NCBI GenBank assembly: GCA_000648925.1
Contig: JFHF01000056.1
Location: 1-45,418, forward strand
Source: Caballeronia jiangsuensis
GTDB lineage: Bacteria > Pseudomonadota > Gammaproteobacteria > Burkholderiales > Burkholderiaceae
Direction: 5' to 3'
DNA length: 45,418 nucleotides
Positions 25,996-35,226 of this stretch are shown piece after piece. The position numbers and the translations under genes are program-made. Under the pieces are notes generated by a model. The model was not told the origin of the DNA. It made no database searches and saw nothing but the letters and a program-made list of their open reading frames with translations. How positions within the stretch are numbered: position 1 is the stretch's first letter; every line of letters begins with the position of its first letter.

Positions 25996-26655
25996 ATGCA
26001 AAAGTCCGGAGCACACCGCAATCACGCGGCCCCCTCGACCGAAACGGAAGGAACTTCCCCTCATATCGACCACAAGGCCGTCGGCACGCGACTGCGTCAA
26101 GCACGCAAGTCTCGCGAGCTGACCTTGATGCAGCTATCCGAGCGTTCGGGAATCGCGGTCTCGACCATCTCGAAAGCTGAACGCGGCGACATTGCTCTCA
26201 CCTACGACAAGTTCGTCGCGCTTGCGCACGCCCTTAATCTCGATTTCGACACGATTTTCGGGCGCGCGCTCAGCCGAGAGGCCGGACCGATTGAGCCTAC
26301 GTTGACCCGCTCCGGGAAGCAGCTGATTTACGACACACCCAACTACGAATACGGCATGATTGCCAACGACCTCGTCGGCAAACGCATGGTGCCGATGCGT
26401 GCACATATCCGCGCCCATGCGCTCGACGACTTCCCTGACTACATCCGGCACAGCGGGGAAGAGTTTGTGTTCCTTTTGCAGGGAAAGCTCGAACTTCATT
26501 TCGAGAACGGGTCCGTCTTCAAGCTTGAACAAGGCGATAGTCTGTACTTCGACAGCGCCCAGGGTCATGTCTACATCAGCACCGGAGCCAAAGACGCCGA
26601 GGTTCTCGTGTGTTGCGTCGACACCGACGACCATCGTCCGCCGCGAACGCTCTGA
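25996..26655 (+). CDS. XRE-family regulator with C-terminal cupin sensor
   Basis: A 219-residue two-domain regulator. Residues ~30-85 hold a lambda-repressor-like helix-turn-helix (VGTRLRQARKSRELTLMQLSERSG, then IAVSTISKAERG); residues ~135-210 form a cupin barrel (HSGEEFVFLLQGKLELHF, LEQGDSLYFDSAQGHVY) that likely binds a small ligand. Such proteins, PuuR-like in plan, control amine and amino-acid catabolic operons, matching the divergent transporter-amidase-ridA-oxidase genes. ATG 25996 has AGGA about nine bases upstream. The operator-like repeat lies 28-55 bases before the start, consistent with autoregulation. Confidence 0.9.
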   Translation: MQKSGAHRNHAAPSTETEGTSPHIDHKAVGTRLRQARKSRELTLMQLSERSGIAVSTISKAERGDIALTYDKFVALAHALNLDFDTIFGRALSREAGPIEPTLTRSGKQLIYDTPNYEYGMIANDLVGKRMVPMRAHIRAHALDDFPDYIRHSGEEFVFLLQGKLELHFENGSVFKLEQGDSLYFDSAQGHVYISTGAKDAEVLVCCVDTDDHRPPRTL

Positions 26656-26729
26656 ACGTGCCGTTTGGATTCCCCGGCGTGCCTTGGCGAAACGGAAGCT
26701 GGACGGCCAAGTGATTTCGATAAAAAGAA

Positions 26730-26757
26730 TTGCGGCAGAACGTTCGTTTTGCCGCAA
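26730..26757 (-). terminator. Intrinsic terminator of the mdl porin (minus strand)
   Basis: On the minus strand TTGCGGCA (26757-26750), 12-base loop, TGCCGCAA (26737-26730), followed by TTCTTTTTA. The stem plus T-rich tract 120 bases after the porin stop is a good intrinsic terminator closing the leftward mdl operon; it may also stop the convergent regulator transcript. Confidence 0.75.
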
Positions 26758-26877
26758 TCAAGCCCACTCCATCCGAGTATCAGTTGACGATTCCACCCTC
26801 TGCAGTCCAACGTCGCTTCGCAGTCGCGACTCTTTGAACGTCACGACGCCGGCCCGTTGTCCACTTGCGCGGCGACC

Positions 26878-28083
26878 TTAGAACTTGTGACGGATACCCG
26901 CACGCACGGTACTCTGTCGGTCGCTTGTCGACGGCGTCAGATTAGTGATGGACGCCACTGCCGTCGCGCCAGTCGAATCTGTACCCGACGCCTTTTGATA
27001 AACCCCAATCAGGTAGACATCTGTGCGCTTCGACAGGAAGTAATCTATGCCCAGAGCGCCTTGGTAATACTTGACGCCGCCTGTCGAGCCAGCCGCCGTC
27101 GCTACGCTGTCGCCCTTCGTATAGTCGAATGCTGCGCCCACGAGAAGGGCCGGCGTGAACTGGTATTTGACGTTCACCTCTGCGTTATTGAACTTCGCAT
27201 TGCCTTGGTACCCAAGAGGATTAGGGCCCGATGTGGCCGTATCGCCGAGGTTCCTGAACTGGATGTTGGAGTACGTCGCGCCGATGGTGGCCGCGCCGAA
27301 GTTGTACGAACCACCCGCGCCGATGACCTGATAGGTATGAGCAGATGCATATCCGCTGTAGACCGGCGATGCGATAGTGGATGCGGCAGGCGTCACCGCT
27401 GTACTCGCACCGTTGTCGCCGAAGAATCCAACGTTCGGGTTTCGCGCGTTCAAATACGCCGCGCTGAACGAGACTGGGCCTCGCGCATAATTTGCACCGA
27501 CCGACCAAACCTGATTGCGAGTCGTATCGCCCGCGACACCACCGAGACTGTAAAGTCCGCCGAAGGTCAATCCGCCGTAATTGACGCTAGTGAACTTGAC
27601 CGCGTTATTCGCTCGATACAGGTTGTTGAAGTTATCAAGGTCGCCCGGGTGTGAGGAGATAAATCCTCCCCACTGCGTTGCAGCTTCGAACTGACCAACA
27701 TAGTCCACGATGGACTCGTACTGACGTCCGAGTGTGACCGTTCCATAGGTGCTTGATACGCCGACGTATGCTTGCCGGCCGAACATTAGACCTTGTGTGC
27801 TCCCTCGATAGTTTCTCTGCCCGAGCGAGCCGTTACTCACATCGAAGCCGTTTTCGAGAACGAAGATGGCCTTGAAGCCACCCCCGAGGTCCTCCGCACC
27901 TTTCAGGCCCCAACGGCTACCCTGCATCACTCCGCTCGTCAGGTTGTACAGGTTCTTGCCGCCAGCGTTGGAGTTCCAATTGAAACCCTCATCGAGGATG
28001 CCGTACAAGGTGACGCTACTTTGTGCGTGTGCAGACGCGGTGAACACGGTCAAGCAGCCAACTATGAGTGCCATCTTCTTCAT
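26878..28083 (-). CDS. Gram-negative porin at the end of the mandelate operon
   Basis: A 401-residue outer-membrane porin. ATG 28083 is used because it begins a clean signal peptide (MKKMALIVGCLTVFTASAHA, cleavage before QSSVTLYGILDEG); the longer open frame upstream is not supported. Family features: WGLKGAEDLGGGFKAIFVLENGFDV, FGRQAYVGVSSTYGTVTLGRQYE, DYFLSKRTDVYLIGVYQ and the terminal VRAGIRHKF. It follows the exported amidase gene after 248 bases, in the same direction, and is followed by an intrinsic terminator, so it probably belongs to the mandelamide/mandelate operon as its uptake pore, perhaps with an additional promoter. Confidence 0.93.
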   Translation of the reverse strand: MKKMALIVGCLTVFTASAHAQSSVTLYGILDEGFNWNSNAGGKNLYNLTSGVMQGSRWGLKGAEDLGGGFKAIFVLENGFDVSNGSLGQRNYRGSTQGLMFGRQAYVGVSSTYGTVTLGRQYESIVDYVGQFEAATQWGGFISSHPGDLDNFNNLYRANNAVKFTSVNYGGLTFGGLYSLGGVAGDTTRNQVWSVGANYARGPVSFSAAYLNARNPNVGFFGDNGASTAVTPAASTIASPVYSGYASAHTYQVIGAGGSYNFGAATIGATYSNIQFRNLGDTATSGPNPLGYQGNAKFNNAEVNVKYQFTPALLVGAAFDYTKGDSVATAAGSTGGVKYYQGALGIDYFLSKRTDVYLIGVYQKASGTDSTGATAVASITNLTPSTSDRQSTVRAGIRHKF

Positions 28084-28331
28084 CACATCTAGTCTCCAAA
28101 AGAAATAAATGCTGGTCCCGCCGTCGAGTACGGCTAGAGTTTTTCGATAAAGGGTTCGACGCAGGAGTACCCGCGAGCCGCCTTCCCAAGGTCCAATCAG
28201 GGAAGGTTCATTAAGCTCAGCGGCGCTTGCGTGACTAGCCGCTACGCGTTTCGCCGGCGGTAGAAATGCATCGTGCACCACGACGAGGGCGGGCCTCGTC
28301 GCAATGGGGTCCTCATCCCAAGGACGGGAAT

Positions 28332-29903
28332 TTAGACGTTTGGTGCCGGCAAGACGCCGAGCAACTTCTCGACGGCCATGCCGATGGAGAGCAGTCTCTT
28401 ATCGCTTCCAACGGGACCGTCCAGGGCCAATCCGACAGGGAGGCCTGAGGCGGTGCGTCCAGCGGGAACCGTGACACCCGGTATGCCAGTGATGCTGCCA
28501 GGGTCGGCATTTCTGATAAAGGTGCCGAACTCGTCGACCGGAGGCCCGCCATTGACGCTGACAGTCGACGACCCGTTTACGGGGTCGATGGGCACAGCGG
28601 GCAAGGGTGTCATCGGCGCGAAGATGGCGTCAATTTGGTTCGAAGCGAAATATGCATCAAACAACGAACGCATCTGAGGACGGTAAACGTTCACAGCGTC
28701 CGGGTATGCTGCTGCCGATTCAGCGGAACCGACGTTCGCGAATCCGCCTTTGACGTCGGGACTGGCAATCGCTGCGGAGATTTGGGCGAGCGTGATGTCG
28801 CTGCCACCACTGGCTGCAAGGTAACTGGGAATCTCGAGGGAGGCTTCGTGGAACACCACGGTGAAACCAACCTTCGCACCCAAGTCGCGAATGGTGGGCA
28901 GGTCGACAGAGACGAAGGTCACGCCAGCAGCCTGAAGTTTCGCTTTTGCTGCATTCATTATTTGCAGCACCTCGTTGTCCACAACGTCCCAGTACGTCGC
29001 CGGGATACCGAATCGCAATCCGCTCAGCGAAGTCGCCGCCGGCACGTCGGTGCCGGTGATGACAGCGTCGAGAAGCGCGACGTCTTCGAGGGTTCGGCCC
29101 ATTGGGCCCACTGTGTCACGAGTATGGCTCAGCGGAATCACCCCCGTCCCGTCATAACGACGCTCCGTACCGCCGTTGCCAACGGAGGGCCGCAGTCCCG
29201 CGATTCCGTTCAATGCTGCAGGGATACGGACAGAGCCGCCCGTATCTGTGCCCAAACCTACTGGCGCCATTCTGGCGGCGATTGCGACGCCGGTTCCACC
29301 CGAAGAGCCGCCAACCATCCGATTCGTGTCATAGGGATTTCGCGCGAACCCAGCAAATGGTGAGAAGTTCGTGGTCGTGATGCCGAACGCGAGTTCATGC
29401 ATGTTGGCTTTGCCGAGCACGATAGCGCCCGCAGCCAGTAGCCGTTGCAGAACGACCGCGTCGTTATTCGGCTGGAAGTTTTGCAAACGCGGCGTGCCGC
29501 CGGTCGTCGGAAGATTCTTTGTGTTGATGTTGTCTTTGACGACGATTGGCAGGCCGGCCAATGGCGGCAGCTTTTGCCCAGCAGCACGTGCGGCATCGAC
29601 CGCGCGTGCAGAGGCGATTGCACCTTGATTGAGCGTGATAAAAGCGTGAAGGTTGGACAGGGAACTGGCCCTTCCCAGCAATGTACGGACATACGTCTCA
29701 GCAGAAAGCTGGCCGGATGCCATCGCAGAGACGGCTTGCGTTGCCGTCAATGACAACTGCTGTGATTGGTCGGTCGACAAGGGGGGCGACGAGTCGCTTC
29801 CTCCACCGCATGCCGAGAAGCCCGCCCCGACGGCAGGTGCTAAAGCGAGCGAACCCACGCGGGCGACGAAGGTACGCCGGCTCATCGATGTGGACTTCTT
29901 CAT
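28332..29903 (-). CDS. mdlY: Tat-exported amidase, probable mandelamide hydrolase
   Basis: A 523-residue amidase-signature enzyme. Triad: Lys123 (IVVKDNINT), Ser200 in GGSSGGTG (198-205), nucleophile Ser224 in GTDTGGSVRIPA, again 24 residues apart as in mandelamide hydrolase. Gene order (mdlC-B-A, transporter, mdlD, this gene) makes mandelamide to mandelate plus ammonia the likely reaction. Unusually, it starts with a twin-arginine signal (SMSRRTFVARVG) and a possible lipobox-like FSAC at 29-32, so it should act in the periplasm or anchored to a membrane, whereas the mandelamide hydrolase I know of is not described with such a signal. ATG 29903 has GGAGAC upstream. The symbol is from context. 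Confidence 0.8.
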   Translation of the reverse strand: MKKSTSMSRRTFVARVGSLALAPAVGAGFSACGGGSDSSPPLSTDQSQQLSLTATQAVSAMASGQLSAETYVRTLLGRASSLSNLHAFITLNQGAIASARAVDAARAAGQKLPPLAGLPIVVKDNINTKNLPTTGGTPRLQNFQPNNDAVVLQRLLAAGAIVLGKANMHELAFGITTTNFSPFAGFARNPYDTNRMVGGSSGGTGVAIAARMAPVGLGTDTGGSVRIPAALNGIAGLRPSVGNGGTERRYDGTGVIPLSHTRDTVGPMGRTLEDVALLDAVITGTDVPAATSLSGLRFGIPATYWDVVDNEVLQIMNAAKAKLQAAGVTFVSVDLPTIRDLGAKVGFTVVFHEASLEIPSYLAASGGSDITLAQISAAIASPDVKGGFANVGSAESAAAYPDAVNVYRPQMRSLFDAYFASNQIDAIFAPMTPLPAVPIDPVNGSSTVSVNGGPPVDEFGTFIRNADPGSITGIPGVTVPAGRTASGLPVGLALDGPVGSDKRLLSIGMAVEKLLGVLPAPNV

Positions 29904-29996
29904 TGACCGTCTCCAAGTCTACAGCTTTCAAGCTGTGTTGTTTGTCCCGCCTCAGGCGTCGAGGTCCGGGCGGGTTGCCATGCTTCACAAGCGGGT
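29904..29996 (-). promoter_or_regulatory. Hairpins between mdlD and mdlY
   Basis: The 93-base gap holds ACAGCTT-TC-AAGCTGT (29921-29936) and a CCCGCC/GGCGGG stem (about 29947-29975). These could form mRNA hairpins just after the mdlD stop, possibly protecting upstream mRNA or tuning expression of the downstream amidase and porin. No T-run makes full termination unlikely. Confidence 0.35.
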
Positions 29997-31460
29997 TTAG
30001 AACGGGTATTGGATGGGCTTGTCGGTGAGGCTGACCCATTGCGTTTGGGTGAACTCGTGCACGTTTGCCGGTCCGCCGAAGCGTCCACCATTGCCGGACG
30101 CGCCCATCCCGCCAAACGGAACGTGGAATTCGTTGTTCACCGTTTGGTCGTTGACGTGGACCATCCCGGCACGGATACGCGACGAGATTGCGAGGCCACG
30201 CGACATCGATTGCGTGTGAATGGCGGCGGCTAGCCCGTACTCGGATGAGTTGACAAGTTCCACCGCTTCTTCGTCGTTATCGAAGACGGTGATAGGTGCT
30301 ACGGGTCCGAATATTTCCTGTTCGTAAGCGGGCATTCCGGGTTTGACACCTGCCAGGACTGTCGGTTCGTAGAAGAGGCCGCTATAAGACCCGCCAGCCA
30401 GAACGGTCGCCCCTTCGCTCACGCTCGTTTGTACGATGTTGTCGATTCGGTCACGCTGCTTCTGGTTAATCAGCGGCCCCAGATGTACCTGCTCCTTGGC
30501 AGGGTTCCCAACCGCTAGGTTGCGAGCACGCTCGGCGAGCCGCTGTGCGTACTTCTCGGCGATAGAACGATGCACGAGGTGCCGGCCCGTCTGCATACAG
30601 ATTTGGCCCTGATGCAGGAACGAGCCCCATGCGCCGCTCGAAGTTGCCGCCTCGATGTCCGCATCTTCCAGAACGACGATAGCGTTGTTGCCACCGAGTT
30701 CGAGCGCGACCTTCTTCAGCATGCGGCCGCAGATTTCGCCGATGGAGCGACCCACTGCTGTCGAGCCCGTGAACGAAATCATGCCCACCTTTGGGTGACG
30801 CACGAGCGCGTCGCCTGCACCCGGACCACCCGGGATTACGTGCAGGACGCCCGCAGGCAAGCCCGCATCCTCGAAGACTTTGGCAAGCAAAAGGCCTCCG
30901 GCGACGCCACTCTGCGGGTCAGGCTTAAGGACGACAGCATTGCCGAGCGCGAGAGCGGGCGCAACAGAGCGCATCCCGAGAAGAATCGGGAAATTCCAAG
31001 GTGCGATGACACCGACAACACCCACCGGTACGTGGCGGCAGATATTCATGCGACCCGGAATAGAAGACGGATAAAGCGCCCCCTCAGGCTGCATGGGAAT
31101 CGCAGCAGCCATGTGCAACTGCTCGTACGTGGCGTGAAGTTCCCATTCAGCTTTCGGACGCGTCGAACCGCACTCACGAACGTTCCATTCGTTGATTTCC
31201 GGTGCGCGTTCCTTCAAGAGGCGCGCTGCCTCGCGCATGATGACCGCACGCTGGTCGAACGGCATCGCCGCCCACACTTCCTGCGCCTTCGTTGCAGAAA
31301 CAACCGCGTTGTCGATGTCTTCGGGCGAACCGACGCCAATCAATCCGATGCTCTCGCCGGTCGCCGGTTCGACGACGGACTGAGTTCCGCCCACCGCAGT
31401 CTTCCATCCGTCGGAAAAGATGCGTCCGTTCCATACTTGCGACTCGCCAAAATTGCTCAT
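29997..31460 (-). CDS. mdlD: Benzaldehyde dehydrogenase
   Basis: A 487-residue aldehyde dehydrogenase oxidising benzaldehyde to benzoate with NAD(P)+. Key parts: VIAPWNFP (151-158) and FTGSTAVG (230-237) for cofactor binding, general base Glu254 in ELGGNN, and catalytic Cys288 in GQICMQTGRH. Overall it resembles XylC/benzaldehyde and vanillin dehydrogenases. ATG 31460 with CGGAGAAA upstream is preferred to a start 17 codons earlier. It sits 40 bases after the transporter gene in the mdl operon, right where the product of MdlC needs oxidising, and its product feeds BenABC. Confidence 0.92.
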   Translation of the reverse strand: MSNFGESQVWNGRIFSDGWKTAVGGTQSVVEPATGESIGLIGVGSPEDIDNAVVSATKAQEVWAAMPFDQRAVIMREAARLLKERAPEINEWNVRECGSTRPKAEWELHATYEQLHMAAAIPMQPEGALYPSSIPGRMNICRHVPVGVVGVIAPWNFPILLGMRSVAPALALGNAVVLKPDPQSGVAGGLLLAKVFEDAGLPAGVLHVIPGGPGAGDALVRHPKVGMISFTGSTAVGRSIGEICGRMLKKVALELGGNNAIVVLEDADIEAATSSGAWGSFLHQGQICMQTGRHLVHRSIAEKYAQRLAERARNLAVGNPAKEQVHLGPLINQKQRDRIDNIVQTSVSEGATVLAGGSYSGLFYEPTVLAGVKPGMPAYEQEIFGPVAPITVFDNDEEAVELVNSSEYGLAAAIHTQSMSRGLAISSRIRAGMVHVNDQTVNNEFHVPFGGMGASGNGGRFGGPANVHEFTQTQWVSLTDKPIQYPF

Positions 31461-31500
31461 GCTATTTCTCCGTAATGCATTTGATGCTTTACCTGTGGGC

Positions 31501-32847
31501 TCACTTCGCATGTGATGCGAGCGTGTGCAGCGGGTTCTCAGCCCGCACTCGGCGGCTGGAAATCAATAAAACTGCGATTGCTGCAACGACTCCGGGCACA
31601 GCAAAGACGAGGAAGCTGAAGCTGATGGGGAATTTTTGGCTCAGGAGATACCCGCCGAGAGCCGGACCAGCCATAGCACCAAAGCGTCCTGCAGCTGCGG
31701 CCCAACCCACACCGGTCGAACGGATACCGGCCGGGTAGAGCTGAGCAGCGAATGCATGAGCGATACACAGCGTTCCGATAGTCGTGGCGCCGGCGGCCAT
31801 TAGCAGGACATTCACGACGATTGGCGACTGCTTGTAGCCCAACAACCCGATGGAAACGGCCGCGACCACAAAAAACAGAATCAACGTCGGCTTGCCGCCG
31901 TAGCGGTCCGCCAGCCAACCACTGCACAGCCCACCGATAACTGCGCCGACGTTCAAAGTAATCAGGAACGAGAGGCTCGACCCCAGGGAGTAGCCGTTCG
32001 CCGCCATGAGCTTCGGCAACCACGTGTTAAGCCCATAGACCATCAGCATGCACATGCCGAACGCGACCCAAAGAAACAGGGTGTCCAACAGTCGTCCGTG
32101 GGAAAACAGTTCGACTGCACGCACGCGCGCCTTTTCGACATCCTCTTCGCCTGCTGCCAAGCTTGCTGCAGTGCCTTGAAAGTCCGGGGCATACTTGCGA
32201 AGGACGGGCTCGACTTGCGCGAAGCGCTTATGGGCAACAAGGTAGCTGATTGACTCGGGGAGCCATTTGTAGAAGACCGGGAAAAACAGCAGCGGGATAC
32301 CAGCGATAAGAAAGTTCGCGCGCCATCCGAACTCCGGTGTGATTGCTTTTCCGGTGAGAGCGGCGATAACGCCGCCGACGGAAAAGAAGCTCAACATGAT
32401 GGTAACCATGATGTTGCGCTTGCTGTGAGGAGACATTTCCGTCACCAGTGCCACGATGTTCGGCACCATGGCTCCAAGACCGAGGCCGGTCATGAAACGA
32501 CAGAGCGCGAACTCGGTCGTATTGGTGCAGAAAGCGTTACCAAAAGCTGCAATCCCGAAGAGCACAAGGGAAAGGAGAATGATGCGTCGGCGGCCAAATC
32601 TGTCCGAAGAGCTGCCGAGAGTCAGCGCGCCCACCATCATCCCAAACAGCGCACTACTGCCGATGAACCCTGCGGTGACTGGCGAGAGCTGCCAGTCATG
32701 CATCAGTTGAGGAAGGATTGACCCGTAAATCACGAGGTCGTAACCGTCAAACAGCATCAGCATTGAACACCAGAACATCACCATGAGATGGCGAGAGTTA
32801 AGGCGCGTGTTGAACAACGCGTCACCGGCGTGGGCGGAATGGTCCAT
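31501..32847 (-). CDS. AAHS-family MFS transporter, probable mandelate/aromatic acid importer
   Basis: A 448-residue 12-helix permease of the aromatic acid:H+ symporter family. The first-helix mark LMLFDGYDLVIYGSILPQL, the loop motif SSDRFGRRRIILL and RFMTGLGLGAMVPN are typical, with a second-half LADRYGGKPTLIL loop. It lies between mdlA and mdlD, so mandelate, benzoylformate or benzoate is the likely cargo. ATG 32847 has TTTGGAG at good spacing; a TTG four codons earlier is unlikely. It is distinct from the BenK-like protein at 18608. Confidence 0.88.
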   Translation of the reverse strand: MDHSAHAGDALFNTRLNSRHLMVMFWCSMLMLFDGYDLVIYGSILPQLMHDWQLSPVTAGFIGSSALFGMMVGALTLGSSSDRFGRRRIILLSLVLFGIAAFGNAFCTNTTEFALCRFMTGLGLGAMVPNIVALVTEMSPHSKRNIMVTIMLSFFSVGGVIAALTGKAITPEFGWRANFLIAGIPLLFFPVFYKWLPESISYLVAHKRFAQVEPVLRKYAPDFQGTAASLAAGEEDVEKARVRAVELFSHGRLLDTLFLWVAFGMCMLMVYGLNTWLPKLMAANGYSLGSSLSFLITLNVGAVIGGLCSGWLADRYGGKPTLILFFVVAAVSIGLLGYKQSPIVVNVLLMAAGATTIGTLCIAHAFAAQLYPAGIRSTGVGWAAAAGRFGAMAGPALGGYLLSQKFPISFSFLVFAVPGVVAAIAVLLISSRRVRAENPLHTLASHAK

Positions 32848-32942
32848 CTTTGTCTCCAAATGAGTATTAAGCTCTTTGCGGCTTTATTTAGTATTACGAA
32901 ATATAAAATTTGGCTTACGTTGCGGGAAGGAAAGGTCTCTTT
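32848..32942 (-). promoter_or_regulatory. A/T-rich gap between mdlA and the transporter gene
   Basis: 95 bases, strikingly A/T-rich (32880-32920) for this G+C-rich neighbourhood, with a TATATT on the minus strand. It may hold an internal promoter for transporter-mdlD-mdlY-porin; no clear -35 is visible. Confidence 0.25.
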
Positions 32943-34022
32943 CTAAACTAAGAATCGGCTTACGGCGTCCTCGTTCCAGTTAATTCCGGCACCAGCCTCG
33001 TTGCCGAAATGTGCCTGACCGTCCTTGAAATGGAGGTCAGGCTGGAGGATGGGCCCCGCCATGTCCATCTTCTCGAGCAGATGGGCGGTAGGGCTCACTG
33101 CGAGGACGTGCGCGCTAAATTCCTGGAAGATGTGGCTCGACATCGGAAGGCTATGCTGCTCTGCGATGGCGCTCGCTTTCATCCACCCAGTCACACCCCC
33201 GATTTTCATGAGGTCCGGCATGCAAAAGTCGCATGCGCCACTGTCAACGGCTTTTTGCATCTCGTCAGGGCCGAACCAGTTCTCACCCATTTGAATCGGA
33301 ATATTCAGCGACTCGCGGATTGACGCGTGGCCTGCATAATCTTGCTGCAGCGTCGGCTCTTCAATCCAAGATATGCCTTCAGCTTCCAAGGCTCGGCCAC
33401 GACGCTTCGCCTCCGGTACCGACAGGCCCTGGTTGTAGTCGACCATCAACTGCGCGGCTTCACCTGTCACTGCTTTCAGCGCGCGCACGACTTTCAAGTC
33501 GTATTCGAGCGTCGCGTATCCGATTTTGGTCTTGACGGCCTTGAAACCAGCTTCCACGGCGTCACGCGCGCGCTTCGTACCCAGTTCTACGTCGTCCATG
33601 CTGTGGCTGTCGTACGAAGGTAGCGGCCGAGCTTTCCCGCCGAGCAACTCGACAAGCGGTAACTGATGGGCCTTGGCCTTCGCGTCCCACACGGCCATGT
33701 CAATGCCTGCCGTAGCGATACGCACGATGCCGGTGTTGCCAATGAGGCGGAAACGCCCATTGAACATACGGTCGATATCGTGCGGAGACAGCGGCATACC
33801 CTTCACCAACTCGCCGAGTTCCTCGACCATCTGCAAGGTGGGCTTCAGTGCCAAAGGCGTGTAGGTGAACACATACGCATGTCCCGTGACATTCGCGTTC
33901 GTGAGCAGGTCAATCAATACGAGTGGGGATGTGGCGACAGTGCCGACGGCCGTCTTAACCGGGTACTGAAGCGGCACATTGACGGCCCGTGCACGCAGGC
34001 CAGTGATTTGAATATCTTCCAT
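32943..34022 (-). CDS. mdlA: Mandelate racemase
   Basis: A 359-residue enolase-superfamily enzyme interconverting (R)- and (S)-mandelate so both enantiomers can be used. Every catalytic and metal-binding residue falls at the position known for the Pseudomonas putida enzyme: Lys164 and Lys166 (KTKIG), Asp195 (VDYNQ), Glu221 (IEEPT), Glu247 (GENW), Asp270 (PDLMKIGG), His297 (SSHIFQE) and Glu317. Length is identical as well. ATG 34022 has AGAAGG upstream, 12 bases after mdlB. It is a distant relative of the interrupted CatB in this window. Confidence 0.97.
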   Translation of the reverse strand: MEDIQITGLRARAVNVPLQYPVKTAVGTVATSPLVLIDLLTNANVTGHAYVFTYTPLALKPTLQMVEELGELVKGMPLSPHDIDRMFNGRFRLIGNTGIVRIATAGIDMAVWDAKAKAHQLPLVELLGGKARPLPSYDSHSMDDVELGTKRARDAVEAGFKAVKTKIGYATLEYDLKVVRALKAVTGEAAQLMVDYNQGLSVPEAKRRGRALEAEGISWIEEPTLQQDYAGHASIRESLNIPIQMGENWFGPDEMQKAVDSGACDFCMPDLMKIGGVTGWMKASAIAEQHSLPMSSHIFQEFSAHVLAVSPTAHLLEKMDMAGPILQPDLHFKDGQAHFGNEAGAGINWNEDAVSRFLV

Positions 34023-34034
34023 GACGACAACCTT

Positions 34035-35207
34035 CTAAGCAGATATGGAGTCAGCGGTGCTCAAGTCATCGACTTTGCACTGACCGCCGTTCCATAAGAA
34101 ATCAGAGTTCAACTGGCTAGCCGTCGGGCAGCCGACTTGCGCCAGTGTCGTGTCGATTTCGCCCTTGAGGAGCGAGAGGACTGCCTCCACACCAGCTTCA
34201 CCACCTGATGCAAGCCCGTACAGCGTTGCACGTCCTAAAAGGACGGCATTTGCACCCAACGCAACGGCTTTGACAACATCAGAACCCCGGCGAATACCGC
34301 TATCAATGAAAACTGGAGCAGAAATGGTCTTCGCGGTTTCCTGCAGAACTTCAACTGGTGCGATTGCACTATCCAGTTGCCGGCCACCGTGATTGGACAA
34401 AATCACACCGTCCGCCCCGAGCTCAATGCATCGACGCGCGTCATCAGCGCGGCTGATGCCCTTAATGAGCAGCTTGTGAGGCCACTGGTCGCGAAGCCAC
34501 TTCAGGTCGTTCCATGCGAAGCTTGCGTCCATCTGCCGGCTCATCAGCGCCGCTTGCAGCTCGGTGTCTTGCACGTCCTGGCTTGCAAAGTTCGCCAGCT
34601 GGGGCATGCCGTGAGTGACTAGGTCCAGCGACCAACGCGGATGCAGCACGCCATCAAGAATGGTTTTCGCCGAATACTTCATGGGCATCCCAAAGCCATT
34701 TCTCAAGTCACGTTCACGCTTGCCATTCACACCCACATCGGTGGTCAGAATGAGCGTCGTGTAACCCGCATTCAGAGCTCGCTTCACGAGCAACTCGGCG
34801 AGCTTCCTATGAACCACATACAACTGAAACCAGATTTCGCCGGTGGCCGCTTTTGCCACTTCTTCGATTGAAGCGGTCGATGCGGTCGACAATGTGAAAG
34901 GAATTCCGAACTTGCCGGCAGCTCGCGCGAGGGCAAGGTCGCCCTGCGGCCAAAGAATGCCATTCAGCCCAGTCGGTGCGATAACGAGCGGAGCGCTCGC
35001 CGTCTTACCGAGGATGCTCACCTGCGTGCTGCGAGAACTGACGTCAACAAGACGGCGGGGTTGAAACTTGATTCTTTTGAAAGCGTCCTGGTTGTAACGA
35101 AGTCCAATCTCGTCTTCGGCTCCGCCTTCGAGATAGTCGAACACCATCTTGGGCAGCCGGGCCTTGGCGCTAGCGCGATAATCCGCGACGTTCACGAGCT
35201 TTCTCAT
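34035..35207 (-). CDS. mdlB: (S)-mandelate dehydrogenase, FMN-dependent
   Basis: A 390-residue FMN alpha-hydroxy-acid dehydrogenase (lactate oxidase/glycolate oxidase family) oxidising (S)-mandelate to benzoylformate. Visible marks: VFDYLEGGAEDE near the N-terminus, the FMN site APTGLNG (77-83), Lys249, and the active-site motif SNHGGRQLD with His273 and Arg276; GIRRGSDVVKAVALGA binds the FMN phosphate. A hydrophobic insert in the region 180-215 is where membrane-bound MdlB proteins attach to the inner membrane, and here it contains TILDGVLHPRWSLDLVTHG. It starts 19 bases after the mdlC stop. Confidence 0.95.
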   Translation of the reverse strand: MRKLVNVADYRASAKARLPKMVFDYLEGGAEDEIGLRYNQDAFKRIKFQPRRLVDVSSRSTQVSILGKTASAPLVIAPTGLNGILWPQGDLALARAAGKFGIPFTLSTASTASIEEVAKAATGEIWFQLYVVHRKLAELLVKRALNAGYTTLILTTDVGVNGKRERDLRNGFGMPMKYSAKTILDGVLHPRWSLDLVTHGMPQLANFASQDVQDTELQAALMSRQMDASFAWNDLKWLRDQWPHKLLIKGISRADDARRCIELGADGVILSNHGGRQLDSAIAPVEVLQETAKTISAPVFIDSGIRRGSDVVKAVALGANAVLLGRATLYGLASGGEAGVEAVLSLLKGEIDTTLAQVGCPTASQLNSDFLWNGGQCKVDDLSTADSISA

Positions 35208-35226
35208 GACATGCTACCTCTGCGCG

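Noticed and set aside
28084..28281. 66-codon extension ahead of the mdl porin
   Set aside because: It would bury the signal peptide; the ATG at 28083 begins directly with it.
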